Positions 43,804 to 53,346 of a stretch of DNA of 64,000 nt are shown here, piece by piece. Under the pieces are notes generated by a model, which saw nothing but the letters and a program-made list of their open reading frames with translations, was not told the origin of the DNA and ran no database searches. The stretch comes from Methanofollis sp. W23. Its GTDB lineage: Archaea; Halobacteriota; Methanomicrobia; Methanomicrobiales; Methanofollaceae. How positions within the stretch are numbered: position 1 is the stretch's first letter; each line of letters starts with the position of its first letter. Position numbers and translations under genes: made by a program. Location of the stretch: assembly GCF_017875325.1 (NCBI RefSeq), contig NZ_JAGGMN010000001.1, positions 310,001-374,000 of the forward strand, in the 5' to 3' direction.

Positions 43804-44693
43804 TACAGGATGAAATACAGAGACTCAAAGACGAACAGGGCGCGGTGATCCTCGCCCACAACTACCAGATCCCTGAGGTCCAGGAGATCGCCGATTTTGT
43901 GGGCGACAGCCTGGAACTTGCGATCAAGGCCAAGGAGGCCACGGCCGACGTGCTGATCTTCTGCGGGGTCGAGTTCATGGCCGAGACCGCCAAGATCCTC
44001 AACCCTTCAAGGAAGGTCATCCTCCCGGTGAAGGAGGCCGGGTGCCCGCTTGCCGACTGTCTCACTCCTGAGATGGTCCGCGAGGCAAAGGCCCGTCATC
44101 CCGGGGCCGCCGTGGTGCTGTACGTCAACTCGACGATCGAGTCGAAGGCCGAGGCCGATATCACCTGCACCTCGGCAAACGCCGTCGAGGTGGTGCGGTC
44201 CCTTGCCGAGACAGAGGTGCTCTTCGGGCCTGACGCCAACCTGGCGCACCATGTCGCCGCCCAGGTGCCGGAAAAGGAGATCATCCCCCTTCCCGCGGAC
44301 GGGCACTGCCCGGTCCATCAGGAGTATACCCTCGCCGACGTCGAGGCCGGGCATGCACGGGGCGATGCCGTGGTCTGCCACCCCGAGTGCGATCCAGAAG
44401 TGCAGGAGGCCTCTGACCTCGTCGCCTCGACCGGAGGGATGGCCAGACAGGCGCACCTCCACCAGCAGTGGACGGTGCTTACCGAGAAGGGGATGGCCTA
44501 CCGTCTTGGCCGCCTCTTCCCAGACCGCACCTTCCATGCCGTCGAGAGCATCGTCTGCGAGGACATGAAGCGCACGACCCTCGAAGATGTGCGCAGGGCC
44601 CTCCAGACCGGGGAGTACGAGGTGACCCTTGACGAAGCGGTTGCCGGGCGTGCCAGGAAGGCCATCGAGCGTATGATCGCGCTCAGGGGATGA
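43800..44693 (+). CDS. nadA: Quinolinate synthase
   Basis: A 297-residue 4Fe-4S enzyme that condenses iminoaspartate with dihydroxyacetone phosphate to quinolinate. The three-fold repeated alpha/beta architecture is clear, with ILAHNYQIPEVQEIADFVGDSLELA at the start and cluster cysteines in CPLADC, TCTSANAV and VCHPECDPEVQ. Cluster ligation by three cysteines fits the short archaeal/Thermotoga-like form. Translationally coupled to nadX and nadC by four-base overlaps. Confidence 0.96.
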   Translation: MIQDEIQRLKDEQGAVILAHNYQIPEVQEIADFVGDSLELAIKAKEATADVLIFCGVEFMAETAKILNPSRKVILPVKEAGCPLADCLTPEMVREAKARHPGAAVVLYVNSTIESKAEADITCTSANAVEVVRSLAETEVLFGPDANLAHHVAAQVPEKEIIPLPADGHCPVHQEYTLADVEAGHARGDAVVCHPECDPEVQEASDLVASTGGMARQAHLHQQWTVLTEKGMAYRLGRLFPDRTFHAVESIVCEDMKRTTLEDVRRALQTGEYEVTLDEAVAGRARKAIERMIALRG

Positions 44694-45532
44694 GTGAGAT
44701 GACCGTCGACCTTGCGCACCTTCTCTCGTTCCTGGAGGAGGACGCTCCCTTCGGGGACATCACCTCTGAGGGCGTGGTGCCTGCGGACGCCGTGCTCGCC
44801 GCGGCGGTCAGGACGCGGGAACGCTGCGTCATCGCCGGACTTGAGGAAGGCGTCGCCCTTTTTGGCCACCTCGGGGTCGACGCCGAGCAGACGGTCGAGG
44901 ACGGGGCCGAGGTCGACCCTGGCGCGACCGTGATGACGGTCTCAGGCCCGGCCCGCGCCGTGCTCCTGGGCGAGCGCACGGTCCTCAACATCATCGGGCG
45001 GATGAGCGGGATCGCCACCGCGACGAGGGCGGCGGTGCAGGCCGTGGAGGCTACAGACCCGCATCTCAGGGTCGCTTCCACCAGGAAGACGGCGCCCGGG
45101 CTCAGGGGGCTCGACAAGAAGGCCGTGGTCCTCGGCGGCGGGGAGGCCCACCGCCTCTCCCTCTCCGACATGGTCCTCATCAAGGACAACCACCTCGCCC
45201 TTGTTGGGTTTGAGGAGGCGGTGCGCCGGGCACGGGCCTACACCCTCTATCATAAGGTGGAGGTCGAGGTGGAGACGGCAGAGGATGCCGTCACTGCGGC
45301 GAGGGCCGGGGCCGACCTGGTCCTCCTCGACAACATGGACCCCGCCGCGGTCGCCGCGGCGGTCGAGGCACTCAATGCCGCTGGCCTGCGCGACCGCGTC
45401 CTTGTCGAGGTCTCTGGCAGGATCACCCCTGAGACCGCCCCGGACTATGGGGGCACCGGGGCCGACCTCGTCAGCATGGGTGCCCTGACCCACACGGTCA
45501 GGAACGTCGATGTCGGGCTTGATATCGTCTGA
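44690..45532 (+). CDS. nadC: Nicotinate-nucleotide pyrophosphorylase (carboxylating)
   Basis: A 280-residue type II phosphoribosyltransferase that converts quinolinate and PRPP to nicotinate mononucleotide and CO2. Characteristic segments: EDAPFGDITSE near the N-terminus, RMSGIATATRAAV, STRKTAPGLRGLDKKAVVLGGGEAHR (substrate-binding arginines and lysine), KDNHLAL, VEVEVE and LLDNMDPAAV. Completes the nadX-nadA-nadC operon. Confidence 0.96.
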   Translation: MSEMTVDLAHLLSFLEEDAPFGDITSEGVVPADAVLAAAVRTRERCVIAGLEEGVALFGHLGVDAEQTVEDGAEVDPGATVMTVSGPARAVLLGERTVLNIIGRMSGIATATRAAVQAVEATDPHLRVASTRKTAPGLRGLDKKAVVLGGGEAHRLSLSDMVLIKDNHLALVGFEEAVRRARAYTLYHKVEVEVETAEDAVTAARAGADLVLLDNMDPAAVAAAVEALNAAGLRDRVLVEVSGRITPETAPDYGGTGADLVSMGALTHTVRNVDVGLDIV

Positions 45533-45634
45533 ATAGGCATATATGGGGGCGCGCGCATCCCGTCATAGCAGGGCGTGGCGGGAAGTTTGATATGATTTCA
45601 CACCGTAGTGATTAACTCATTTCAGGATTGGAGC

Positions 45635-46660
45635 ATGGGAGCACATATTCGGGACACCAATAGCCGGGATGGTGAGATAGAGGAGTCTCTGGAAGAAGAG
45701 ATCGATGGGCTAGTCCTTGATCTCAAGGATCCGAATCTCGCTGTCCGATGGGAGGCCGTTGCCTCTCTCGTGGAGATCGGAGCACCTGCTGTCCCGCGGC
45801 TCATTGAAACCCTCCAAGACCGGAACAAGTACGTACGGTGGGGTGCGGCCGAGGCCCTCGGCAAGATCGGGGACGAAAGAGCGGTCGCCCCTCTGATCAG
45901 GGTGCTGAACGATCCGGATAAGGACGTCAGGTGGAAGGCGGCGATCAGCCTTGGCGGGATGCAGGCGTCTGGGGCGGTCTGTGCCCTGATCAGGGCACTC
46001 AGGGACGAGGACCCCGACGTCAGGTGGGGGGCCGCGACCGGACTTGGCGAGATCGGCGACCCCAGGGCGGTGGAGTACCTCCTTGACGCCCTCGAAGAGA
46101 AAGACGGGCCTGACGGCCGGGACGGGATCGTCTTCGCCCTTGGCGAACTGGGCGACCGCCAGGCGGTCGCCCCCCTCATCACGGCCCTGGACGATCCGAA
46201 CTATGAGATCAGGTTCGAAGCGGCGAAGGCCCTCGGCAAGATCGGAGATCCAGAGGCCCAGAAACCCCTCATCGCCCATCTCAGGGACAGGAGCTGGGAA
46301 GTGCGACTTGTCACCGCGGAGGCGGTCGTCAGGATCGGCGGGGCCGACGTGATCGAGTCGCTCCTTGCCCTCCTCACCGACGACGCTTCCGACGTGCGGC
46401 GGGCGGCCGTCGAGATGCTCGGGGAGATAGGGGAATCCCGTGCGGTCGAACCGCTTGTCGCTGTACTCAGGCACGACGAAAAGTGCCGATATGAAGCAGC
46501 CGAAGCCCTGGGAAAGATCGGGGACGCCAGGGCCTTTGCCCCGCTCCAGCAGGTCTATGAATTCTGCGACCCCTGTGTGCGGGTCGCGGTCCTCAACTCG
46601 CTCACGGCGATCAGGATGAAAAATAGGAGTCTTGCTGACCTCTCGGTCAGTGGACAATAA
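45635..46660 (+). CDS. HEAT-repeat (PBS-lyase type) scaffold protein
   Basis: About 341 residues, nearly all of it some ten ~31-residue HEAT/PBS-lyase repeats of the form VRWxAAxALGxIGDxRAVxPLIxAL, expected to form a curved helical solenoid for protein-protein contact. No catalytic residues are evident; the phycobilisome-lyase label in databases does not imply that reaction here. ATG 45635 is preferred; GTG 45608 would add nine residues. The C-terminal 14 bp overlap the convergent stress-protein gene. Confidence 0.85.
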   Translation: MGAHIRDTNSRDGEIEESLEEEIDGLVLDLKDPNLAVRWEAVASLVEIGAPAVPRLIETLQDRNKYVRWGAAEALGKIGDERAVAPLIRVLNDPDKDVRWKAAISLGGMQASGAVCALIRALRDEDPDVRWGAATGLGEIGDPRAVEYLLDALEEKDGPDGRDGIVFALGELGDRQAVAPLITALDDPNYEIRFEAAKALGKIGDPEAQKPLIAHLRDRSWEVRLVTAEAVVRIGGADVIESLLALLTDDASDVRRAAVEMLGEIGESRAVEPLVAVLRHDEKCRYEAAEALGKIGDARAFAPLQQVYEFCDPCVRVAVLNSLTAIRMKNRSLADLSVSGQ

Positions 46661-47099
46661 GCACCGGGGCCGTGATCTCCCCGCAGATCTCGCCGAGAGT
46701 GCTGCCCAGTTGCAGCCGCCCGGTTCGGCCGTGGGCGCCCATCACGACGAGTGAATACCCGCCTGCGTTGATCTCGCCGGTGATCTCCTCTTTTCTACTC
46801 CCTTCGGCGATCCTGGTGGTGCACTGGCACCCTTCCTCGGCGCAGTAGAGTTTAAGGGCCTCGAGTTCGCCCTTGATGCTCTGGTGCATCGAGTCCCAGA
46901 TGTTCTGCTCATAGGTCCCGATGATGTCGCACTTGTTGCTCTGAGTGCAGTAGTTGAAGGCCATCACCCGCGCCTCCCGCCGGTCCATCACAGAGAGGAG
47001 AACGATCTCGGCGTCTTTTTTCCGCTTTGCAATTGAGACGGCATGGAGTGCCGCCTTGTGGCCCCATTTGGAGCCGTCGATGAGTGCCAGTATCTTCAT
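46647..47099 (-). CDS. Universal stress protein (UspA family)
   Basis: A 150-residue Rossmann-like protein. The N-terminal strand KILALIDGSKWGHKAALHAV and the C-terminal nucleotide loop VMGAHGRTGRLQLGSTLGEI (G-2x-G-9x-G-S) show an ATP-binding type member. An unusual insertion around residues 45-75 carries cysteines (YCTQSNKCDI, YCAEEGCQC). It is the last gene after two tandem transporters; only 7 nt separate it from the upstream transporter stop, so co-translation is likely. Confidence 0.9.
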   Translation of the reverse strand: MKILALIDGSKWGHKAALHAVSIAKRKKDAEIVLLSVMDRREARVMAFNYCTQSNKCDIIGTYEQNIWDSMHQSIKGELEALKLYCAEEGCQCTTRIAEGSRKEEITGEINAGGYSLVVMGAHGRTGRLQLGSTLGEICGEITAPVLIVH

Positions 47100-47106
47100 A
47101 TCATCA

Positions 47107-48384
47107 TCACCACATGAAACGCATCCAGAGGAGGCCGAGGCCGACCGCTACACTCAGGACGAGGACGATCATCCCTATTTTCATGAATTCGATGAACGTG
47201 ATATTTATTCCTTCCCGCTCGGCGACCCCGAGGACCACCACGTTTGCCGAGGCCCCGATGGCGGTCCCGTTCCCGCCCAGGCATGCGCCAAGCGAGAGGG
47301 CCCACCAGAGCGGTCCGACATCCATCGCCGTACCCATGTCATGGATGAGAGGGATGAGGGTGGCGGTGAGCGGGATGTTGTCCACGAAGGCCGAGGCGAT
47401 GGCAGAGAACCAGGCGATGATGATCATCGCCTCGCCGGTGGTGTGGACATGGCTGACCACGAACTCTGCGGCCTGGCCGATGAGCCCGGTCTCGACGAGA
47501 GCGCCGACGATGATGAAGAGCCCGCCGAAGAAGAAGAGGGCGGGCCACTCGATCTTTTCCAGGATCTCGTCGGGCGGCACGCGGCTCCAGAAGAGGAGGA
47601 ATGCCGCACCGGTCATGGCCACCACCGCCGGCTGGACTCCCAGCTGGTCGTGCACAAAGAAGAGGACGACGACCATGAGGATGGTGACCACCGACTTGAT
47701 GAAGAGCGTGCGGTCCTTGACGGCTGCATGCTCGTCCAGGCCTTTGAGAGTCTGGACGATCGTCTCCATCGCCTCTTTCCCGACGGCGATCTTCTTGCGG
47801 TACAGGAGGGCCAGGAAGAGGATGACCACGATGAAATCGACGACAACGATCGGCCCCATGGTAAAGAGGAAGTCGTTGAAGCCAAGTCCTGCGGCCGACC
47901 CGATCATGATGTTTGGCGGGTCGCCGATGAGCGTCGCCGCCCCGCCCACATTGGAGGCAAAGATCTCGGTGAGGAGGAAGGGGACCGGGTTGAGCCCCAT
48001 CACCTTCGCGATGTACAGGAGCATCGGGGTGAGGAGGAGGACGGTCGTGACATTGTCCAGGAAGGCGCTTGTCACGGCGGTCACCAGGGCGAAGAGGATC
48101 AGTACCCGCATCGGACTGCCCTTCGAGAGTTTGGCGGTCTTGATCGCGATGTACTCGAAGAGTCCGCTCCCGCGCGCCGTGTTCACGATGATCATCATCC
48201 CCATGAGGAGAAAGATCGTGCCAAGGTCGAGGTACTCCGGGATCTTTTCCCAGGGGACGACCCCGACAAAGACGATCACCGCGGCGCCGGCCATTGCGGC
48301 CACGGCACGGTGGATCCGTTCGTCGATGATCAGGGCGTAGGTAAAGAGGAAGACGGCGATGGCAATGAGTTCTGGGCCGGTCAT
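47107..48384 (-). CDS. ArsB/NhaD-type (ion transporter superfamily) permease, copy 2
   Basis: A 425-residue membrane protein with ~11 helices of the ion transporter superfamily (ArsB, NhaD, SLC13-like). Signature stretches are FLDNVTTVLLLTPM (first hairpin region), FASNVGGAATLIGDPPNIMIG, and in the second half FVDNIPLTATLIPLI and SLGACLGGNGTAIGASANVVV, the paired inverted repeats that bind substrate. Transported ion (Na+/H+, arsenite or dicarboxylate) cannot be chosen from sequence. It is very similar over its whole length to the neighbouring copy at 48573. Confidence 0.88.
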   Translation of the reverse strand: MTGPELIAIAVFLFTYALIIDERIHRAVAAMAGAAVIVFVGVVPWEKIPEYLDLGTIFLLMGMMIIVNTARGSGLFEYIAIKTAKLSKGSPMRVLILFALVTAVTSAFLDNVTTVLLLTPMLLYIAKVMGLNPVPFLLTEIFASNVGGAATLIGDPPNIMIGSAAGLGFNDFLFTMGPIVVVDFIVVILFLALLYRKKIAVGKEAMETIVQTLKGLDEHAAVKDRTLFIKSVVTILMVVVLFFVHDQLGVQPAVVAMTGAAFLLFWSRVPPDEILEKIEWPALFFFGGLFIIVGALVETGLIGQAAEFVVSHVHTTGEAMIIIAWFSAIASAFVDNIPLTATLIPLIHDMGTAMDVGPLWWALSLGACLGGNGTAIGASANVVVLGVAEREGINITFIEFMKIGMIVLVLSVAVGLGLLWMRFMW

Positions 48385-48572
48385 GGCGTCGTCTCCTCTG
48401 ACGGTGTAGTGTGCGCGTAATATGCCTTACGTTCTTGTTCTATCGTTGTGTATGCCTCCAGCAGAAGGTTGGTCCTGAGCAGAGGGGGCGACACGGCGCC
48501 ACCCTCTGGTGAGTTGCAGTGATCTGTTGTCGCTCTCGCTACATCAGTTTTGCGAAAAAGAGGGTCCCGTCC

Positions 48573-49847
48573 TCATGTGAACATGAGGAGGAGCATGCCA
48601 AGGCCGACGGCCACGGTCACGAAGAGGATGAGCATCCCCATCTTGAGGAAATCCATGAAGGTGATGGTAATCCCCTGGCGCTCGGCGATCCCGATGACCA
48701 CGACGTTTGCCGAGGCGGCGATGGCGGTCCCGTTCCCGCCCATACATGCGCCAAGCGAGAGGGCCCACCAGAGCGGTTCGATCTCCATCGTCATCCCCAT
48801 GTCCTGGATGAGGGGGATAAGGGTGGCGGTGAGCGGGATGTTGTCCACGATCGCCGAGGCGATGGCAGAGAACCAGGCGATGATGATCATCGCCTCGCCG
48901 GTGGTGTGGACATGGCTGACCACGAACTCTGCGACCTGGCTGATAAGCCCGGTCTCGACGAGTGCGCCGACGATGATGAAGAGCCCACCGAAGAAGAAGA
49001 GGGCGGGCCACTCGATCTTTTCCAGGATCTCGTCGGGCGGCACGCGGCTCCAGAAGAGGAGGATCGCCGCACCGGTCATGGCCACCACCGCCGGTTCGAC
49101 CCCGAGTTCCCCATGGATGAAGAAGAGGAAGACGACCAGGAGGATGGTGATCACCGACTTGTTGAAGAGCGAACGGTCCTTGATCGCCGCCCGCTCGTCC
49201 AGGTTGTCGATGACCCCGGCGATCTTCTTCTGTTCCTCAGGCTCGACCTTGAGCTGTTTGCCGTAGATGAAGTAGAGCATGACCAGCACGATGGTCATAT
49301 CGACAAGGGCGATCGGTCCCATGGTCATGAGGAAGTCGTTGAAGCCGAGTCCTGCGGCCGATCCGATCATGATGTTTGGCGGGTCGCCGATGAGCGTTGC
49401 CGCCCCGCCCACATTGGAGGCAAAGATCTCTGAGAGAAGGAAGGGGATCGGGTTGAGTTTCATCACCTTCGCGATGTACAGGAGCATCGGGGTGAGGAGG
49501 AGGACAGTCGTGACATTGTCCAGGAAGGCGCTCGTCACCGCCGTTACGACAGAGAAGAGGATCAGCACCCGCATCGGGCTGCCTTTCGCGAGTTTGGCGG
49601 TCCTGATCGCGATGTACTCGAAGAGTCCGCTCCCGCGCGCCGTGTTCACGATGATCATCATCCCCATCAAGAGGAAGATCGTGCCGAGGTCAAGATACTC
49701 GGGAACCTTTTCCCAGGGGACGACCTGGGAGAAGGTGATCACCGCAGCGCCGGCCAGCGCCGCTACGGCACGGTGGATCCGTTCGTCGATGATCAGGGCG
49801 TAGGTGACGAGAAATACTCCTATTGCGATGAGTTCTGCTTCTATCAT
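48573..49847 (-). CDS. ArsB/NhaD-type permease, copy 1
   Basis: A 424-residue paralogue of the 47107 gene; by eye about four residues in five are the same, with the same SFLDNVTTVLLL..., NVGGAATLIGDPPNIMIG and VDNIPLTATLIPLI motifs. The largest differences are in the central cytoplasmic loop (EPEEQKKIAGVIDNLDERAA) and at both ends. A stress-type protein gene ends 11 nt upstream of its start. The 188-nt gap to copy 2 leaves room for a second promoter. Confidence 0.88.
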   Translation of the reverse strand: MIEAELIAIGVFLVTYALIIDERIHRAVAALAGAAVITFSQVVPWEKVPEYLDLGTIFLLMGMMIIVNTARGSGLFEYIAIRTAKLAKGSPMRVLILFSVVTAVTSAFLDNVTTVLLLTPMLLYIAKVMKLNPIPFLLSEIFASNVGGAATLIGDPPNIMIGSAAGLGFNDFLMTMGPIALVDMTIVLVMLYFIYGKQLKVEPEEQKKIAGVIDNLDERAAIKDRSLFNKSVITILLVVFLFFIHGELGVEPAVVAMTGAAILLFWSRVPPDEILEKIEWPALFFFGGLFIIVGALVETGLISQVAEFVVSHVHTTGEAMIIIAWFSAIASAIVDNIPLTATLIPLIQDMGMTMEIEPLWWALSLGACMGGNGTAIAASANVVVIGIAERQGITITFMDFLKMGMLILFVTVAVGLGMLLLMFT

Positions 49848-49858
49848 GGCTGATATCT

Positions 49859-50404
49859 CTAATAAACAATGATCGGGACGTCAGCGGTCTGGGCAAGTTT
49901 GAGGGTGACCGAACTCAAGGGCGAGATCTCGGTCGTCGAGGCCCCGTACTGTTTCGAGACCACGAGCATGTCATGTGTTCTCATGAGTTCGTGGATATTC
50001 TCGTATTTTTTCCCTGAGAAAAGTCTGCTCTTCACCGGGAGCCCTACAGACTCGAGGTCTGAGACGGCCCGCGCGAGCAGTTCTTCGCCGAAGGCTTCGC
50101 GTTTCTGCTTGAAGTCCTGGATCACCGTCTCGTCGAGGCTGTCCTCGACGATCCTGATCACCTCCATATCGATGATATAGACCAGCGAGACGGTGGCCCC
50201 CTCATAGGTCGAGAGGGTCTCGTACAGGGCCGGTGGGATCTCTTTTACAAAGTAGTCGAGAGGCATGAGGATCGACCTGACCTCAGGGACCACGGCCTCC
50301 TCTTCGGTGAGAAGGAACTCACGGTACTCCTTTACGACGGTATCGTACCGCCTCCCAGCCACGTCCTTGAACTTTCTCTGAATCAATGAAGTAAAATACC
50401 CCAT
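49859..50404 (-). CDS. Universal-stress-protein-like protein, non-canonical
   Basis: A 181-residue protein with a USP-like alpha/beta core (VRSILMPLDYFVKEIPPALYETLSTYEGATVSLVYIID at residues ~43-80, and DMLVVSKQYGAST...TLKLAQTADVPIIVY at the end) preceded by a ~40-residue charged helical extension. The G-2x-G-9x-G-S/T ATP loop is missing, so it may bind another ligand or none. Placed directly before transporter copy 1 in the same operon, it looks like a regulatory partner of the permease, as in USP-transporter pairs elsewhere. Confidence 0.75.
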   Translation of the reverse strand: MGYFTSLIQRKFKDVAGRRYDTVVKEYREFLLTEEEAVVPEVRSILMPLDYFVKEIPPALYETLSTYEGATVSLVYIIDMEVIRIVEDSLDETVIQDFKQKREAFGEELLARAVSDLESVGLPVKSRLFSGKKYENIHELMRTHDMLVVSKQYGASTTEISPLSSVTLKLAQTADVPIIVY

Positions 50405-50464
50405 TAAAATACCCCACTGCGATCCAGAGATAGTATGATAGGTGTGACTTTAACCCTTCTCCCT

Positions 50465-51001
50465 TCAGTTGCCGGTCAGGTAGGCGAGGTGTGAGCGGCA
50501 GGCCGGGCAGAGATTCATCCGTTTTCTGTCCAGTTCGTCGAGGGTGGCGGGTTTGAACATCACGCATTCGGGGTTATCGCAGTGTTCGAGCCCGAGGAGG
50601 TGGCAGATCTCGTGGGCCCCCTCCTTTGCCGTCCGGTCGGCGAGGTCGTCGAAGGAGGAGGGGCGTCCGTAGTAGGAGTTGTCCAGGCGGGCAAGGGAGA
50701 CGACGGCGCACCCGGTGGAGGGTCTGGCCAGCCCGAAGACGAAGTCGCACCCGTCGATGAAGAGGTCGTGGGTGACGACGAGGAGGGCGGGGTCGCGGCA
50801 ATTGGTCCGGCGTTTCATGAAGAGGACGCGTTCGAGGACGGCGCGGGCGTCATACTGGTTGCGTTCCGGGTGATAGCCGTTGATCAACCCTTCTGCATCC
50901 GCATGATCGAGGGGGGTGCCGAGGACCAGTTCGATCCGCCGTCCCACCGGCAGGTGCATGCCGGTCGGAACCTGGTGGTCCCAAATAAGTGTGACGCCCA
51001 T
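50465..51001 (-). CDS. amzA: Archaemetzincin (zinc metalloprotease)
   Basis: A 178-residue metzincin-clan protease. The zinc site is HEICHLLGLEHC, i.e. H-E-x-x-H-x-x-G-x-x-H followed by Cys, then the structural-zinc cysteines NPECVM and CPAC (C-x4-C-x16-C-x2-C type arrangement). N-terminal ERNQYDARAVLERVL and VTHDLFIDGCDFVFGLA are also family marks. Natural substrates of archaemetzincins are unknown. Divergent from UPF0146 across 15 nt. Confidence 0.94.
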   Translation of the reverse strand: MGVTLIWDHQVPTGMHLPVGRRIELVLGTPLDHADAEGLINGYHPERNQYDARAVLERVLFMKRRTNCRDPALLVVTHDLFIDGCDFVFGLARPSTGCAVVSLARLDNSYYGRPSSFDDLADRTAKEGAHEICHLLGLEHCDNPECVMFKPATLDELDRKRMNLCPACRSHLAYLTGN

Positions 51002-51016
51002 GATACCTAGGTATTC

Positions 51017-51427
51017 GTGGCATCTGAGTATAAACGTATTGAAGGCTGTATTGCAGAGTATATTGCCAGAAATTATCGGGATGTCGTCGAGGTCGGTATC
51101 GGAAGGAATCCTGACGTCGCAGTACGGTGCTGCCAGGCAGGGTTGCGGGTGCGGGCGACCGACATCAGGGACCCCGCGCCGGTGGTAGGGGTGGAGACGA
51201 GGAGGGACGACGTCTTCTCCCCTGACCTTCCCTGGTATGTGGGGGCCGACCTTGTCTATGCAGTGAGGCCAGGGGTCGAGATGGTCCCGTCCCTCATCGC
51301 CCTCGCACAGGCATTAGGGTGCGACCTCCTCGTTTATCACCTGGGGGACGAGGTCTACCTGGACGGGGGCGAGCGGATCGAGTGCGGCGGGGTCAGGCTC
51401 CACCGGTATTGTCGCGCCCTGAAGTGA
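51017..51427 (+). CDS. UPF0146 family protein
   Basis: A 136-residue archaeal protein with a truncated Rossmann-methyltransferase look: VVEVGIGRNPDVAVRCCQAGLRVRATDI, then DDVFSPDLPWYVGADLVYAVRPGVEMVPSLIALA. The glycine loop and the acidic residue at the end of the second strand suggest SAM or nucleotide binding, but no activity is known. GTG 51017 is the only reasonable start. The dispersed element E7 begins 16 nt after its stop. Confidence 0.85.
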   Translation: MASEYKRIEGCIAEYIARNYRDVVEVGIGRNPDVAVRCCQAGLRVRATDIRDPAPVVGVETRRDDVFSPDLPWYVGADLVYAVRPGVEMVPSLIALAQALGCDLLVYHLGDEVYLDGGERIECGGVRLHRYCRALK

Positions 51428-51443
51428 CTGCGGAGATCTTTCT

Positions 51444-51804
51444 GGTTCTGTAGAATCGGGCATGAACCGTGGGTTCACGCATATGGGATGAAAACTTCTT
51501 GTCACGTGGTCTCTCTTTTTCAAGCCTGAAGAGCAGGGGGCGCGGCTCCCCCGGCCCTCCGGGAACCACGATGAAATCGGGAGGGCAGAATAGATGACCA
51601 TGACGAGTGCGTTGCAGTCCACGACCTCTCGTGTGGCGGGGGGTTTGGGGGGTGGCCAAGCCCCCTGCCAGAGAGATTCAACGAGAGAATATCTCCAGAG
51701 CCCGGTGTGGGGATGAACAAGGTTCCTTGATCTCATGCCTTCCTCCGCCTCCGGCGCAAGATACCTATTCTCCCTGCATAATAGGCGAGGGGTTTTCCAG
51801 AGCC
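51444..51804. repeat. Dispersed element E7
   Basis: Left end GGTTCTGTAGAA (51444-51455); hairpin module GGCATGAACC-GTG-GGTTCACGCATATGGGATGAAAA; the following stretch up to AAGCCTGAAGAG is almost the same as at 12540-12590. Right end TTTTCCAGAGCC (51793-51804), inverted with two mismatches, after the CTCGCCTATTATG module on the minus strand. The right end stops 6 nt before the rfcL stop codon, the same distance as E1 from its neighbour. No gene in 51428-51810. Confidence 0.7.
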
Positions 51805-51810
51805 CCTCAG

Positions 51811-53202
51811 TTAAAATGCATCGAAGAGCGTGGCCTGGTTCACCTTGGGCTGTGATTTTTCTTCGGGCACCGGGGGGTCTTCGCGGGCTTTGGCCTCGGC
51901 CTTCTTCTTCTCTTTCTCTATTTTCTTCCTCTCCCTCTCTTTTTCCTTCTCTTTCTTCTTTCGCGCTCTCTCGGCGGCCTTGAGTTCTTTGATCACCGCT
52001 TTTGAGCGAGGTTTGTCGTGGAGGAAGAAGTTCAGTTCGTCGGCGTCGAAGACGAGCGTCTCCGCATAGAGGGCAGGGTCCTCCTCGATGAGGTGGGTGA
52101 TGAGCGGGAGATACTCTTCCCTGATGGTGTGCTGGGGGAGGGAGAGGGCATGGGAGAGTTTCTGCATCACCGAGGCGCGGATCGACTTCTGTTTGCGCCC
52201 GCCGCCCATCCGCCGCCACCGCGCTGGGGGCATCAGTCTCCCATGGGCCCCCGCCCCGCCGGCGGCCTCCTTGACGCCGAGGATCATCATCGCCCTGGCA
52301 TATTTCCAGAGCGCGAAGTACTGGCGGCGGCGGGTGAGCCCGAGCCATTCGTCGGCCCGCGCCAGCGGGGTGTACGCCCGCGTCTCGGCCTCAGGGCGCT
52401 GGAGGGTGTGGAGGTTCCCTTCCAGCCACTGGAGGACGGTCCCTGGATCCTCGTCCACCTCCCAGCCAAGTCTGTCCAGTTCGGTGTCTGACTTTCTTCC
52501 TGCATAGGTCGAGGCGACAAGGTCGAAGATCGTCGACCGCTGATCTTTCTGGCTGGTGTGAACGTCGTCGGCGCCGACCTCCTGCTTGCCGAGGGCCGAG
52601 GCATAGAGCATGTTGACGGCGGCGCGGATGTCGCCCCCGGCACTCTGGGCGATCGCCATGAGGGCGTCCTGTGAGCAGGAGACCCCCTCGCACCGGCAGA
52701 TCTCCCTGAGCCGCGGCACGATGGAGCGGGCCTGGATGGCCCTGAACTGGACTGGCTCGCCGATGGCCCGCAGTTCCTTCGGGAGGCCGTAGAGGTCGTT
52801 GGCAATGAGGATGATCGGCTGGCAGGAGTGCCTGACGATCTCGATGATCGCGCGCGCCCCCCCCCGGTCGGCGGTCCCGTGGAGGTTGTCGGCCTCGTCG
52901 AGGAGGATCAGTTTGCGTTCGGCGCCGAGCAGGCTTGCCGTGGCGCTCGAGGTCCCGGCCACCCGTTCGAGGACACCCCTGGTCCGCTGGTCGCTTGCAT
53001 TCAGTTCGACGACCTCCCAGTGCAGGTCGCGTGCCAGGGCGTGGGCGCTCGAGGTCTTGCCTATGCCGGGTTTCCCGTACAGGACGAGGGGCGGGCTTTC
53101 CCTCGTCCATGACCTGGCCCATTCGTAGACCTGGCGCACGGCTGGTCCGTTCCCGACAAGGTCCCGGAGACTCTGTGGGCGGTACTTCTCGGTCCAGTCC
53201 AT
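51811..53202 (-). CDS. rfcL: Replication factor C large subunit
   Basis: A 463-residue AAA+ clamp-loader subunit that opens the PCNA ring on primed DNA. Walker A is [13 protein letters not shown], Walker B ILLDEADN, and sensor-like residues follow in [14 protein letters not shown]. The middle part is the helical collar. The C-terminal ~65 residues are a long Lys/Glu tract ending in a PCNA-binding peptide QATLFDAF. Length and tail are typical of euryarchaeal RfcL. The small subunit gene is not in the window. Confidence 0.96.
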   Translation of the reverse strand: MDWTEKYRPQSLRDLVGNGPAVRQVYEWARSWTRESPPLVLYGKPGIGKTSSAHALARDLHWEVVELNASDQRTRGVLERVAGTSSATASLLGAERKLILLDEADNLHGTADRGGARAIIEIVRHSCQPIILIANDLYGLPKELRAIGEPVQFRAIQARSIVPRLREICRCEGVSCSQDALMAIAQSAGGDIRAAVNMLYASALGKQEVGADDVHTSQKDQRSTIFDLVASTYAGRKSDTELDRLGWEVDEDPGTVLQWLEGNLHTLQRPEAETRAYTPLARADEWLGLTRRRQYFALWKYARAMMILGVKEAAGGAGAHGRLMPPARWRRMGGGRKQKSIRASVMQKLSHALSLPQHTIREEYLPLITHLIEEDPALYAETLVFDADELNFFLHDKPRSKAVIKELKAAERARKKKEKEKERERKKIEKEKKKAEAKAREDPPVPEEKSQPKVNQATLFDAF

Positions 53203-53346
53203 ATAGCAGGATCATAGGGCCGGGGATCTCAAATATTGAGTGGTATGGTCTACGGCCCCGGGTGCATGAGCCCCTGGCGAGCAATCAAATACATTATCTT
53301 TGATGAAAAAGAGTACCATACAAGCTTACAGGATGTTGGTGTTATC

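Noticed and set aside
46954-48420. 488-codon and 418-codon plus-strand frames across the transporter genes
   Set aside because: Antisense shadows of the membrane proteins; low-complexity Asp/Glu/His/Arg composition and no recognisable fold.
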